Assembly: GCA_946998115.1 (NCBI GenBank)
Contig: CAMPYB010000008.1
Location: forward strand, 1-41,217
DNA from: an uncultured Actinomyces sp.
Lineage (GTDB): Bacteria; Actinomycetota; Actinomycetes; Actinomycetales; Actinomycetaceae
Direction of reading: 5' to 3'
DNA length: 41,217 nucleotides
The number at the start of each line of letters is the position of its first letter. The stretch's first letter is position 1. The notes beneath the pieces are model-generated. The model was not told where the DNA came from, searched no databases, and saw nothing but the letters and a program-made list of their open reading frames with translations. A program made the position numbers and the translations under genes. Below are positions 7,310-16,453 of this stretch, piece by piece.

Positions 7310-8739
7310 TATCCAACAGCTCCTTCCATTTGTAGCTCTATAAGTTTATTCAATTCCAAAGCATATTCCATAGGTAATTCTTTAGCTATAGGTTCAATAA
7401 AGCCACGTACAATCATTGCCATTGCTTCTGTCTCTTCTACACCTCTAGACATTAGATAAAAAAGTTGTTCTTCCGAGACTTTAGTAACTGTTGCTTCATG
7501 TCCCATTTGTACATCATCTGTACGCACATCAACATATGGGTAAGTATCTGTTCTAGATATTCTATCCACTAACAACGCATCGCATAATACATTAGACTTG
7601 GAATGCTTAGCTTTTTCTAGCACTTGAACTAATCCGCGATATGATGATCTGCCACCGCTTCTAGCGACCGATTTAGAAACTATTGAAGATGAAGTGTGAG
7701 GAGCCATATGCACCATTTTAGATCCAGTATCCTGATGCTGACCTTCACCAGCAAAAGCAATTGATAAAGTCTCTCCTCTAGCATGCTCGCCCATTAAATA
7801 TACTGCAGGATATTTCATAGAAACTTTAGAACCAATATTTCCATCAATCCATTCCATCGTTCCGCCAGCATCAACTATGGATCTTTTCGTAACTAAGTTA
7901 TAAACATTATTTGACCAGTTTTGCACTGTTGAATATCTTACACGAGCATTTTTCTTTACAACAATTTCAACAACTGCGCAATGCAAAGAATCTGATGAAT
8001 ATATAGGCGCAGTACATCCTTCAAGATAATGCACGTATGCTCCTTCATCAGCAATTATAAGAGTGCGCTCAAACTGTCCCATATTTTCAGTATTAATTCT
8101 GAAATATGCTTGTAAAGGAATATCTACATGCACACCTTTAGGAACATATACAAAAGATCCTCCTGACCATACAGCAGTATTTAATGAAGAAAATTTATTG
8201 TCACCCAAAGGCACGATTTTACCAAAATACTCTTTAAAATATTCAGGATATTTTTTTAAAGCAGTATCTGTATCTAAAAAAATTACACCTTTTTTTTCTA
8301 AATCTTCACGTATTTTATGATATACAACTTCTGATTCATATTGAGCGGCAACACCTGAAACTAAACGTTTTTTTTCAGCTTCTGGAATTCCTAGACGGTC
8401 ATATGTGCTCTTAATTTCTTCAGGCAAATCTTCCCATGATTCAACTTGTTTGTCAGTTGGTTTAACATAATATTTAATCTCATCAAAATCTATATCACGT
8501 AAATCTGCACCCCAATTAGGCATAGGTTTTTTGTCAAACATTTTCAGTGCTTTTAAACGCATATTTAGCATCCATTCAGGTTCTTCTTTTATGCGTGATA
8601 TTTCTCTGACAATGTGTTCGTTTAAACCTCTTTTAGCTTTTTTCCCTGCTATATCATTATCATGCCATCCATATTCATATGCACCAAATGAAGCAATTAT
8701 TTCTTCATCTGACATTTTTTCATCTGAAGACTGTGCCAT
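7309..8739 (-). CDS. sufB: SufB, SUF scaffold subunit
   Basis: SufB is the main scaffold on which the nascent cluster forms. The 476-residue protein carries the family blocks KPMPNWGADL, SGGSFVYVPKGVHVDIPLQ, EGCTAPIYSSDSLHCAVVEI and the C-terminal HEATVTKVSEEQLFYLMSRG. The cysteines EGC and LHC lie in the regions implicated in sulfur and cluster handling. The ATG at 8739 has AGAGG six bases upstream. It is the first structural gene after sufR, 45 bases downstream. No intein interrupts it, unlike in some mycobacteria. Confidence 0.96.
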   Translation of the reverse strand: MAQSSDEKMSDEEIIASFGAYEYGWHDNDIAGKKAKRGLNEHIVREISRIKEEPEWMLNMRLKALKMFDKKPMPNWGADLRDIDFDEIKYYVKPTDKQVESWEDLPEEIKSTYDRLGIPEAEKKRLVSGVAAQYESEVVYHKIREDLEKKGVIFLDTDTALKKYPEYFKEYFGKIVPLGDNKFSSLNTAVWSGGSFVYVPKGVHVDIPLQAYFRINTENMGQFERTLIIADEGAYVHYLEGCTAPIYSSDSLHCAVVEIVVKKNARVRYSTVQNWSNNVYNLVTKRSIVDAGGTMEWIDGNIGSKVSMKYPAVYLMGEHARGETLSIAFAGEGQHQDTGSKMVHMAPHTSSSIVSKSVARSGGRSSYRGLVQVLEKAKHSKSNVLCDALLVDRISRTDTYPYVDVRTDDVQMGHEATVTKVSEEQLFYLMSRGVEETEAMAMIVRGFIEPIAKELPMEYALELNKLIELQMEGAVG

Positions 8740-8784
8740 ATTTATCCTCTCCGCATTTTAAACAAATTATGCAAAACTTATATT

Positions 8785-9465
8785 CTATTTGCTTTCTCTA
8801 ACAGTAGGCATTCCTATACAAACATTAGTAGTGCATGAATGTTCACCATCTGCTATAGTTGTCTGTCTCTCAACTTTTATATTTAGCAATTTAGAAAAAG
8901 CTTTTATTTCTGCTTCACAAAGTTGAGGAAAATTAGTTGCAACATGCCTAACTGGACAATTACCTTGACAAATCTGAATAGTATATGTTTCTTCATCACT
9001 TTTACGAACTGTAGCCGCATATCCATCCTCTGCAAGAGCATCAGCCAACGCATAAGTCCTACGTACAGGATCGTCACCAGCCGCATTCACAATAGGTGCA
9101 TATTTTTTTTCTATTTCTCTTGAACGAGAAGCAGCGAATGACGATATAGCTTCAGGACCTGCTATCGTTGACAAATATCCAAGTGCTCTATTAGCAAGAT
9201 TAGAATATTGTTCGGGTATTTGTTTTTCAGCATTTCCAGTTGCAACATAATATCTTGATGGTCTACCTCTACTTTTTTTACCTTTTTGTAGTGTCTCGTA
9301 TTTTTTTATTATCTCATTTTCCTCAAGCATAGATATGTGTCGTCTTACAGCTGCAGACGTTAATTTTAAAATCTTTGCTAAATCAATTGAAGTAATAGGA
9401 CCCTTTTCAATAATCAATTCTAGTATTTGGTTTCGCGTTTTATGTTCATTATCACTAATATACAT
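8785..9465 (-). CDS. sufR: SufR, Fe-S-sensing repressor of the suf operon
   Basis: The 226-residue protein has an N-terminal winged helix-turn-helix (about residues 8-75; ITSIDLAKILKLTSAAVRRH) and a C-terminal sensor with C166, C170, C183, C211 and C216 (CQGNC, QLCEAE, HSCTTNVC), the spacing of SufR proteins that bind a cluster. When Fe-S supply is sufficient the holo-repressor is expected to shut off the operon. It is the first gene of the operon. A near-perfect 27-base palindrome about 100 bases upstream is the likely operator. Confidence 0.93.
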   Translation of the reverse strand: MYISDNEHKTRNQILELIIEKGPITSIDLAKILKLTSAAVRRHISMLEENEIIKKYETLQKGKKSRGRPSRYYVATGNAEKQIPEQYSNLANRALGYLSTIAGPEAISSFAASRSREIEKKYAPIVNAAGDDPVRRTYALADALAEDGYAATVRKSDEETYTIQICQGNCPVRHVATNFPQLCEAEIKAFSKLLNIKVERQTTIADGEHSCTTNVCIGMPTVRESK

Positions 9466-9567
9466 AAAGTCCCACCGCCACTACTTTAATTAAGAAAACA
9501 TTTTATTACTTAAATATTTTATATTATCTTCACCTAAAAATGTACTTTTTGCCTTTAAAATAACAAA

Positions 9568-9594
9568 AATTATTTGGAATTATTCTAAATAATT
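9568..9594. promoter_or_regulatory. 27-base palindrome upstream of sufR, candidate SufR operator
   Basis: The left arm (9568-9580, AATTATTTGGAAT) and right arm (9582-9594, ATTCTAAATAATT) are inverted repeats around a central T, with a single mismatch (G against T). It lies 103 bases before the sufR start in an otherwise featureless 261-base AT-rich spacer. SufR is known to autoregulate by binding an upstream inverted repeat; the assignment here is inference. Confidence 0.55.
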
Positions 9595-9664
9595 GCGGTT
9601 TATTTTTATTACATCTATTAAAATCTAATTATAAATATGAAATAACAAAATAAATTAATAATTG

Positions 9665-9703
9665 CTAAAAAAATTGGTGCAACCAACTAAAGTCACACCA
9701 ATT
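9665..9703 (-). terminator. Terminator of the pyrG operon
   Basis: On the minus strand AATTGGTG and CACCAATT form an 8-bp stem with a 16-base loop, followed by a run of seven T. It lies 24 bases after the pyrG stop. Confidence 0.85.
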
Positions 9704-9726
9704 CAAAAATTTAACGCATAAATCAT

Positions 9727-11421
9727 TTAATTAGATGAAGCATACATTTTTTGTTGCCTGTCTAAAGCAGCTTTAATGAGCCCAGCAAATAAAGGATGAG
9801 GATTTGTAGGTCTCGATCTAAATTCAGGATGAGCTTGCGTAGCAACAAAATAAGGATGCACTGCAGGATCAAATTCAACAAATTCTACAAGTTTTCCATC
9901 AGGCGATGTGCCACAAATGTGCAAACCTGCTTTTTGCAAATCATCACGATACTTATTATTGACTTCGTAACGATGACGATGTCGTTCAACAACAGTTGTA
10001 GTACCATAAATCTTAGACATCAAACTATCATCTTTAAGCACTGCATTATAATTACCTAAACGCATAGTGCCACCTAAATCACCTGCACCATCAACAAAAG
10101 CAAGCTGTTCTTCCATTGTCGCAATCAAAGGTTGTGAAGTATCAGGATCAAATTCTGTTGAAGATGCATGTTTTAAACCTAAAATATTTCTAGCGACTTC
10201 AAGAACCATACATTGCAATCCTAAGCATATTCCCAAAGTTGGCACCTTATTTTTTCTAGCCCAATGCAATGCACCTATTTTGCCTTCAATACCTCTGTTA
10301 CCAAAACCGCCAGGCACCAAAACAGCATCTACGCCATTCAAAGCCCTGCCTGCATCTTCCAAAGTTTCACATTCATCAGCAGTAACCCAACGAATCTTTA
10401 CTTCAGTCCAATTAGCAAAACCTCCAGCTTTCAAAGCTTCAGACACTGATAAATAAGCATCATGTAAATCTATATACTTACCCACTAATGCCACTTCAAC
10501 TTCGCGTTTAGGTGAATGAACTCGTTCCAATAGATTATTCCAGTTCGTCCAATCTATATCTTTAGCACCTTCGATAGATAATCTTTTAACGACATAATCA
10601 TCTAATCCTTCTTTATGTAAAACAACTGGAATATCATAAATAGATGATGCATCTTTACACGTAATCACTGCATTACGATCAACGTCACACATTAAAGCTA
10701 TCTTATTTTTAATACTATTAGGCAGTTGCCTATCAGCACGACAAATCAACACATCAGGTTGAATACCTATAGAACGCAACGAAGCAGCTGAATGTTGAGC
10801 AGGTTTAGTCTTAAGCTCACCAGCTGTAGGCAAATAAGGAACCAAAGCTACATGAATAAAAACACAGTTATCGCGACCTAGTTCCTGTCTGACTTGACGA
10901 GCCGCTTCTAAAAATGGTAAAGATTCTATATCGCCTACTGTTCCTCCGATTTCAGTAATAATAACATCAGGAATATCAGCATCATTTTCAGGATAAGCCT
11001 GAGAGCGCATACGTTCTTTAATTTCGTCAGTTATGTGAGGAATGACTTGTACAGTATCACCTAAATATTCACCACGACGTTCTTTAGCTAAAACATTTTT
11101 ATAAACTTGACCTGTAGTTGAATTAGCATTACCAGATAATTCAACATTCAAAAAACGCTCATAATGTCCTATGTCCAAATCTGTCTCAGCACCATCATAA
11201 GTAACAAATACTTCACCATGCTGAAAAGGATTCATAGTTCCAGGATCAACATTAATATATGGATCAAGCTTTTGCATTGCGACACACAAACCACGACTGC
11301 GTAAAAGCGAACCTAAACTTGAAGCAGTAAGCCCCTTTCCCAACGAGGAGACAACACCACCAGTAACAAAAATATGGTTGGGAATTTTCCTACCATTCTG
11401 ACTATTTTTTAAATTGCTCAT
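9727..11421 (-). CDS. pyrG: CTP synthase
   Basis: This enzyme makes CTP from UTP, glutamine and ATP. The 564-residue protein has the N-terminal synthetase domain (IFVTGGVVSSLGKG, KLDPYINVDPGTM, GETD-type block GAETDLDIGHYERF) and a C-terminal glutamine amidotransferase domain with the nucleophile in LGICLGLQCM and the His/Glu pair in THPEF-type AQAHPEF. I place the start at 11421, the second of two adjacent ATG codons, because GGAG (11429-11432) lies seven bases upstream; an ATG at 11454 lacks a site. It is the last gene of the MraY-like/murJ/GT4 operon and is followed by a terminator. Confidence 0.95.
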   Translation of the reverse strand: MSNLKNSQNGRKIPNHIFVTGGVVSSLGKGLTASSLGSLLRSRGLCVAMQKLDPYINVDPGTMNPFQHGEVFVTYDGAETDLDIGHYERFLNVELSGNANSTTGQVYKNVLAKERRGEYLGDTVQVIPHITDEIKERMRSQAYPENDADIPDVIITEIGGTVGDIESLPFLEAARQVRQELGRDNCVFIHVALVPYLPTAGELKTKPAQHSAASLRSIGIQPDVLICRADRQLPNSIKNKIALMCDVDRNAVITCKDASSIYDIPVVLHKEGLDDYVVKRLSIEGAKDIDWTNWNNLLERVHSPKREVEVALVGKYIDLHDAYLSVSEALKAGGFANWTEVKIRWVTADECETLEDAGRALNGVDAVLVPGGFGNRGIEGKIGALHWARKNKVPTLGICLGLQCMVLEVARNILGLKHASSTEFDPDTSQPLIATMEEQLAFVDGAGDLGGTMRLGNYNAVLKDDSLMSKIYGTTTVVERHRHRYEVNNKYRDDLQKAGLHICGTSPDGKLVEFVEFDPAVHPYFVATQAHPEFRSRPTNPHPLFAGLIKAALDRQQKMYASSN

Positions 11422-11467
11422 CATAGAACTCCAGTGTAGCATATTTTTGCTCATTAATAAATAAAAA

Positions 11468-12604
11468 CTAGACGAGCTCCAAATAATTTTTTTGCCAAAA
11501 AACAGCTATTTCACTATTCGTCAGCAACATTTTAGCAATCTGTTTAGCATCCTTACTAAATTTATTCCAAAGCGTTTCATCATTCAGCAACAATTGCACA
11601 TGCGACGCCATATTTTGCCAATCATCCACTTCAGAAAGCATACCTGCTTTTAAATCATTTTCATCATCATACACAAGGTCACCTATTCCACCAACAAATG
11701 TTGAAACTATAGGTAAACCATTAGCCATAGCCTCTTGTAAAACTAAAGGGCATCCTTCCCACTTAGAAGTTAATAGCATAATATTTGCAGCATTTAACCA
11801 AGTTGGAATATCATTGGATTTGCCAGCAAAATACACTTTTTTATTCACATCTTCTGCTTTCAAACGTTCCAATAAACTTTTCACACCAGAACCAACTACA
11901 ACAAAATTTGCATCAATACCACTATTTGCAATACGCACAACATTTTCAATAGATTTTTGCGCAGCTATCCTGCATACACTTAAAACTAAAGGCTTATTAA
12001 TGTCAAAAAATTTTCGCTTATCTTCAGGTAAATCATTTATTAATTTCAAAAAATTACTATGCCTATTTTGAAAAGACAATCTTTTTTCTTTCAATAGGTA
12101 TTCTACTTTTGGAGCAAATATTGGCGCAATAAACGTATGTTTAGCACCATCTGCTCTTGCTTCTTCTAATAAATCAGAAGACACTGCAGAAACAACTTCA
12201 GCATTTCTTGCAACATATTTTCTTAAAAAAACAGATAAAAACTGCTTATACCCCGAAAGAATAATTTTATTATGCAAAGTTACAATTATTTTTCTACGAT
12301 CCCTTTTCTTGCAGAATAATAAAGAAAAAAAAGCCATTTGATTACCATGCACATGAACAATATCACTATCAGAAATACACTTTCTCAATATTTTTGCAGT
12401 ATTTATAAATTTTTTCATTCCTTTTATTGAGCAAGCAATATTTGGTGAAATATCTATACAATTTTGAAAACCAAAATTATTTATAACATTTTCAGGAGCT
12501 AAGACTAAAACATTTTCACCAATATGTCTTAAATCTTTCGCTAAAGTTTTAACATGCGCACCTATACCACCATCAGTATATCCAACTATTTGCAAAACTT
12601 TCAT
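11468..12604 (-). CDS. GT4-family glycosyltransferase
   Basis: The 378-residue protein has the GT-B fold of family 4 retaining glycosyltransferases. The N-terminal donor-entry loop YTDGGIGAHVKTLA, the VHVHGNQMAF region, and the C-terminal nucleotide-sugar site EGCPLVLQEAMANGLP with its E-x7-E pair are visible. It is cytoplasmic, with no convincing membrane span. The start codon overlaps the murJ stop (TAATG). Placed after a polyprenyl-phosphate sugar transferase-like gene and a lipid-linked sugar flippase, it probably adds a sugar to a lipid-linked envelope precursor; the substrate is unknown. Confidence 0.85.
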   Translation of the reverse strand: MKVLQIVGYTDGGIGAHVKTLAKDLRHIGENVLVLAPENVINNFGFQNCIDISPNIACSIKGMKKFINTAKILRKCISDSDIVHVHGNQMAFFSLLFCKKRDRRKIIVTLHNKIILSGYKQFLSVFLRKYVARNAEVVSAVSSDLLEEARADGAKHTFIAPIFAPKVEYLLKEKRLSFQNRHSNFLKLINDLPEDKRKFFDINKPLVLSVCRIAAQKSIENVVRIANSGIDANFVVVGSGVKSLLERLKAEDVNKKVYFAGKSNDIPTWLNAANIMLLTSKWEGCPLVLQEAMANGLPIVSTFVGGIGDLVYDDENDLKAGMLSEVDDWQNMASHVQLLLNDETLWNKFSKDAKQIAKMLLTNSEIAVFWQKNYLELV

Positions 12605-14298
12605 TACAGCTCCTGTTCATCGTATAATTTTGAAACCCACGAGGAAGGTTTGAAAAAATCTACGCCCAAAATTTTAATACAAAAACCTGAACATAGTAAT
12701 ATAATACTTCCACTTATAAAAGCATTACTACAAGAAATAAGAATACTTTTTCCTAACAAAAAATTATTAGAAAAATAAACACTAATAACAAAACCTAAAA
12801 ACATTACAGGGAATATTTTCAAAATAACTTTATATAATTCACTCCATATGCTTAATACTAATTTTTTATTCAAAGCATGCAATAAAATAATACCTGCAAC
12901 ACTCATACCTATAGTTTGAGCTACACCTATAATTAGTAACGTAATAAAGTTATCACCACCATTTGGAACAAATAGATAAATAAAAACTATTTGAAATATA
13001 CTAACCGCAAGCCATCCCACTACAGTTCCAAAAGCAGCCGAAAATCCCTCATTTATAGCATACAAACATCGCGAAACATGAAAAATCAATCCAAAACCAA
13101 TAATACCTGGCGCCATTGCTATTAAACAAATTCCCATACCATCAACACTTGATAAATTCTGGAATATTCCTTCAACACCTTTTGAAACTGCTATTAAACC
13201 TGTAATGCCTACTAAAGATAAAAATACAATAACTTTAATCGAACCAATACATACTTTAGAAAACTCTAATTCCTTATTTAAACCCGCGAATTCACTAATA
13301 TACGGAAAAACTACTGTAGCAATAGGTACAATCAAAATAGCATAAGGAAGCACATATACAGCTTGTGAATATTGAAAAATATTAATCGTTCCAAGTTGAC
13401 CGCCACCTTTAGCTATAAATAAAGTAACAAAAACAGCTAATTGTTGAGCAAACAACGCTCCAAGTCCAGCACCACCTAAAGAAAAAGCTTGCTTTATAAG
13501 ATGTTTTTCCATTTGCAAAGTAAATTTAAAACGCACACCTAAACGATAAATAGGTATAATCATAGGAACACTTAACATGAAAACACCAAAAGTTGTTCCC
13601 CAAGCCAATAAATTTACTGAAAATATATCTATATGCGACAAAGATTCATTAGCGAAAAAACCATATAAACAATATGTTGCAATAACAACAATTGAAGAAA
13701 ATAAAGGAGCTAGTACAGGCCATAGAAATTTTTTATGAGCCTGTAAAATTCCAGTAAAAATAACTCCTAAACCATAAAAAGGAATTTGAACAGCGAAGAT
13801 TTTTAAAAATAATATAGTTAAAACAGATTGTGTATTATAATTCGCTCCCGCGCTAACGGGCAAAATACTATTTATCCAATTTGCACTTAAAAATAAAATT
13901 ACTGACAACGGTATTAATATGATCAACATCCATGATATTAGAGCTGAAGATATTTCATTAATTTGCTTATAGTATTTTTTAGCAACAGGTACAGCAAGTA
14001 AAGGAATTGTTATTCCTGATAAAGCGCCACCTGCTAGAACTTCAAATAAAACATTCGGTATCTGATTAGCACTTGCATAAGCGTCAGCAACACTACCAGT
14101 TCCAACAAAATATGCTTGAGCAACCCATCGTGCGAAACCAATTATCCTGGATAATATTGTGAATATTGTAATTACACCTATAGAAGCCAATATTCCTTTT
14201 ACAAGATTATTTTTTGATATATTCTTTCCATTATTAGAATAAATACTTTTTTCATGATAATCAATTTCATCAAAATCATTCATCTTGTTCATCTTCAC
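12604..14298 (-). CDS. murJ: MurJ-family lipid II flippase
   Basis: MurJ moves lipid-linked peptidoglycan precursor across the membrane. The 564-residue protein has a hydrophilic 30-residue N-terminus, then about 14 hydrophobic segments. Family blocks include TILSRIIGFARWVAQAYFVG, ADAYASANQIPNVLFEVLAGGAL and the PVSAGANY region. The start is uncertain: GTG at 14298 or ATG at 14292 or 14283, none with a strong binding site. Both upstream options overlap the end of the MraY-like gene, so translation is probably coupled. It lacks the long cytoplasmic pseudokinase tail of mycobacterial MviN. Confidence 0.9.
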   Translation of the reverse strand: MKMNKMNDFDEIDYHEKSIYSNNGKNISKNNLVKGILASIGVITIFTILSRIIGFARWVAQAYFVGTGSVADAYASANQIPNVLFEVLAGGALSGITIPLLAVPVAKKYYKQINEISSALISWMLIILIPLSVILFLSANWINSILPVSAGANYNTQSVLTILFLKIFAVQIPFYGLGVIFTGILQAHKKFLWPVLAPLFSSIVVIATYCLYGFFANESLSHIDIFSVNLLAWGTTFGVFMLSVPMIIPIYRLGVRFKFTLQMEKHLIKQAFSLGGAGLGALFAQQLAVFVTLFIAKGGGQLGTINIFQYSQAVYVLPYAILIVPIATVVFPYISEFAGLNKELEFSKVCIGSIKVIVFLSLVGITGLIAVSKGVEGIFQNLSSVDGMGICLIAMAPGIIGFGLIFHVSRCLYAINEGFSAAFGTVVGWLAVSIFQIVFIYLFVPNGGDNFITLLIIGVAQTIGMSVAGIILLHALNKKLVLSIWSELYKVILKIFPVMFLGFVISVYFSNNFLLGKSILISCSNAFISGSIILLCSGFCIKILGVDFFKPSSWVSKLYDEQEL

Positions 14299-15229
14299 TA
14301 TTTGAGATTTTATTCACATTTTCAGTTGTTCTTCCAATATTATCAACATATTTCAAAAAAGTATTTGATTCTATTACTTTAGAAAAGCTTACTTTTTCAC
14401 TAAGAAGCGTCAAAAATACTATTACACTTGCTATAAGCGTTCGTATTCCACGATTTCTAATAGTAGCAAAGCAAACACCTGAACTGGCCCCAATACAATT
14501 AGCTCCAGTGTCACCTAACATTGTCACTTCTGCTAAATCAGACGGCATTGCTTTCAATAAAATAAAAATATTCTTTAAAGCAGTTTTATTTATTTTTTTA
14601 TTCGGTAGCATACAAATATTTTCAAACAAAGCTACTTTCATAGTACGTCCTGGCCGTAAATCAAAAAGATTATGCAAATTAGAAGATGAAGCTATTATTG
14701 TTGCATTCAACAAAAAATCATATAACCACATAGACTTTTTCGCACCAGAAATTTTAGAAGGTTTCGTAATTGCATAAGAAGCACAAAATGAAGAAAAACC
14801 AATACCCAATATTTTCAAAACACCAGTAGTAACTCTACCTTGTTTCAAAGCGCAAAGATGCCCTTTCAAACCTTTAGTTTTTATTCCACATTCGCTTTTA
14901 CCATTATCAAGATCATCTAATAAACCAAAAAGACTACTGCCTACAGTAGCAATTAACATAGCTTTACTATTTTTTTTATCACTCAAATCAAAAAATGGTA
15001 AACTGCTCAAAATCAACGTTGAAGCTAATGTTATACCACCATATAAATTAACTTTTTTGCAATTATAATTTTGTCTAATAAACTTATCAGATAAACATTT
15101 AGGAATAATTATCTTTTCACTTGTTTTATAAATTGAAGGGAAAATTATGGAAGAATACAATACTTGTTTCGCAAAAGAGGAACTATTATTGTCAAAACTA
15201 CTATTCTTATGCACAAATTTTCTATGCAT
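14276..15229 (-). CDS. MraY/WecA-like glycosyltransferase-4 family membrane protein
   Basis: The 317-residue membrane protein resembles polyprenyl-phosphate sugar-1-phosphate transferases. It has the aspartate pair D105-D106 in FGLLDDLD, a block GLKGHLCALKQGRVTTG (120-136), NLFDLRPGRTMK (187-198) with D190, and MLGDTGANCIGA (237-248) with D240. These match MraY/WecA catalytic positions, but several blocks (KGHL..GR.TTG, DLRPGR) belong to a little-studied subgroup. I chose the ATG at 15229, which has AGGAG four to five bases upstream; an ATG at 15265 is an alternative. Its 3' end overlaps murJ. It may prime a secondary wall or capsule-like lipid-linked sugar; the substrate is unknown. Confidence 0.72.
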   Translation of the reverse strand: MHRKFVHKNSSFDNNSSSFAKQVLYSSIIFPSIYKTSEKIIIPKCLSDKFIRQNYNCKKVNLYGGITLASTLILSSLPFFDLSDKKNSKAMLIATVGSSLFGLLDDLDNGKSECGIKTKGLKGHLCALKQGRVTTGVLKILGIGFSSFCASYAITKPSKISGAKKSMWLYDFLLNATIIASSSNLHNLFDLRPGRTMKVALFENICMLPNKKINKTALKNIFILLKAMPSDLAEVTMLGDTGANCIGASSGVCFATIRNRGIRTLIASVIVFLTLLSEKVSFSKVIESNTFLKYVDNIGRTTENVNKISNSEDEQDE

Positions 15230-15452
15230 AACTCTCCTAGTATTCCTTCTAATTTTTTGTACCATTAGTTTCCAAACTTCTCTGTAATATAAGCTTCATT
15301 TTTATAAGTATATGAATTATATTTCATAAATTATAGTTTATGATAGATATTTATAAAATTTTAAACCTTATTAAAACCAGTAATATACATGCTAAATAGA
15401 CTTTGTAAAAACACAAAAACAGCTCTTCATAAGCAAATAAAGTAATAAGAAT
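15230..15452 (-). promoter_or_regulatory. Spacer upstream of the MraY-like/murJ/GT4/pyrG operon
   Basis: This AT-rich stretch holds no gene. Two TATAAT sequences on minus (15330-15335 and 15316-15321) are possible -10 boxes for the operon. I could not pair either with a convincing -35. Confidence 0.35.
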
Positions 15453-15479
15453 GCCCTCTTGATTATTTTACAAGAGGGC
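15453..15479 (-). terminator. Terminator after mctB/steB
   Basis: GCCCTCTTG and CAAGAGGGC form a perfect 9-bp stem with a 9-base loop, starting nine bases after the mctB stop. The downstream tract is only moderately T-rich (ATTCTTATT). It separates the steA-mctB operon from the murJ operon. Confidence 0.75.
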
Positions 15480-15487
15480 AACATATC

Positions 15488-16435
15488 TTACTTTTTAGGT
15501 TTCGGAGGGAGAACAGCATCCGCAGCTTCCCCAACGCCATAATGTCCTTTTACACCCTTAATAGAATTAGACAAAGCAAGAGGCAAGGAAGATGAACCTA
15601 TAATAGTTCCAACGCTATCAACTGTTGAAAGTTTTTCTTTAGATCTCAATGTTGTCAAAAAATCTGTATTATCAACAGCATCACTTATAATAGTTCCTCC
15701 TTTACCGGCTTGAACTAAAACTTTAGATAAATCATATTCAAAAGCCATAAGCGATTCATGATCTTGGTTTGAAATACTTATTTTCTTGTCCAAAACATTT
15801 TTTTGATAGTCAAAATTCTTAGCGCCTACTACAACAATACTATCAGCAGGACTTGAAATATCTTTTGTTACTTCAATCATAGGATGAGATGAATCTGTAA
15901 GAAGATTTGATAATAAACTATTATTTTCATTATCTGACGATAAAATTTGTGACAAAGCTTTACCGAAAATAGTGTCAACATTAACATCAGTACCAGGCTT
16001 ATCTTTTATGTACTGTGTTATTTGGCTCGATAGGCTCGTACGAAATGGCCTCTGCTTAACTTTACTCCACTCATCAACAATTTTAACTTGTCCAGAAATA
16101 CTTGCACCAGCTTTAGTTAAATTTGCTACAGCTAAATCTACATCTTCTTTTGAAGAATATGGTAGAGCAACAACTGCAACTTTAACATCAGATAAAGTTC
16201 CTGGCAAAATATCATCAGTTAACGATGTAATATAATTATTACGATTTTTTATATCAATATGTGCACTATCCAACTGTTTTCTCATAGTATCACGATCTTG
16301 ACGTAAAGAATCAACTTGCCCAGTCAAAGTATTACCTATTGGAGTTTGCAAAGGGCCAGCCCCCAAGACAATACCTACTGCAAGAGCTAAAAACACTGAA
16401 ACTAAGGAAACAATGTGGTAACGAAAATCAATCAT
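15488..16435 (-). CDS. steB: MctB/SteB-family membrane protein
   Basis: The 315-residue protein begins FRYHIVSLVSVFLALAVGIVLGAGPL, one N-terminal membrane helix (about residues 9-28) that opens this family (formerly DUF3186, MctB in mycobacteria). A coiled-coil-like stretch (about 39-70) and a soluble extracytoplasmic domain follow. In mycobacteria the family was linked to copper handling; in Corynebacterium, SteA and SteB form a complex promoting cell separation through a peptidoglycan hydrolase. It lies 18 bases after steA, which supports the SteB role. No copper-binding Cys or Met cluster is evident. Confidence 0.85.
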   Translation of the reverse strand: MIDFRYHIVSLVSVFLALAVGIVLGAGPLQTPIGNTLTGQVDSLRQDRDTMRKQLDSAHIDIKNRNNYITSLTDDILPGTLSDVKVAVVALPYSSKEDVDLAVANLTKAGASISGQVKIVDEWSKVKQRPFRTSLSSQITQYIKDKPGTDVNVDTIFGKALSQILSSDNENNSLLSNLLTDSSHPMIEVTKDISSPADSIVVVGAKNFDYQKNVLDKKISISNQDHESLMAFEYDLSKVLVQAGKGGTIISDAVDNTDFLTTLRSKEKLSTVDSVGTIIGSSSLPLALSNSIKGVKGHYGVGEAADAVLPPKPKK

Positions 16436-16453
16436 ATTCTACCTTCTATTATA

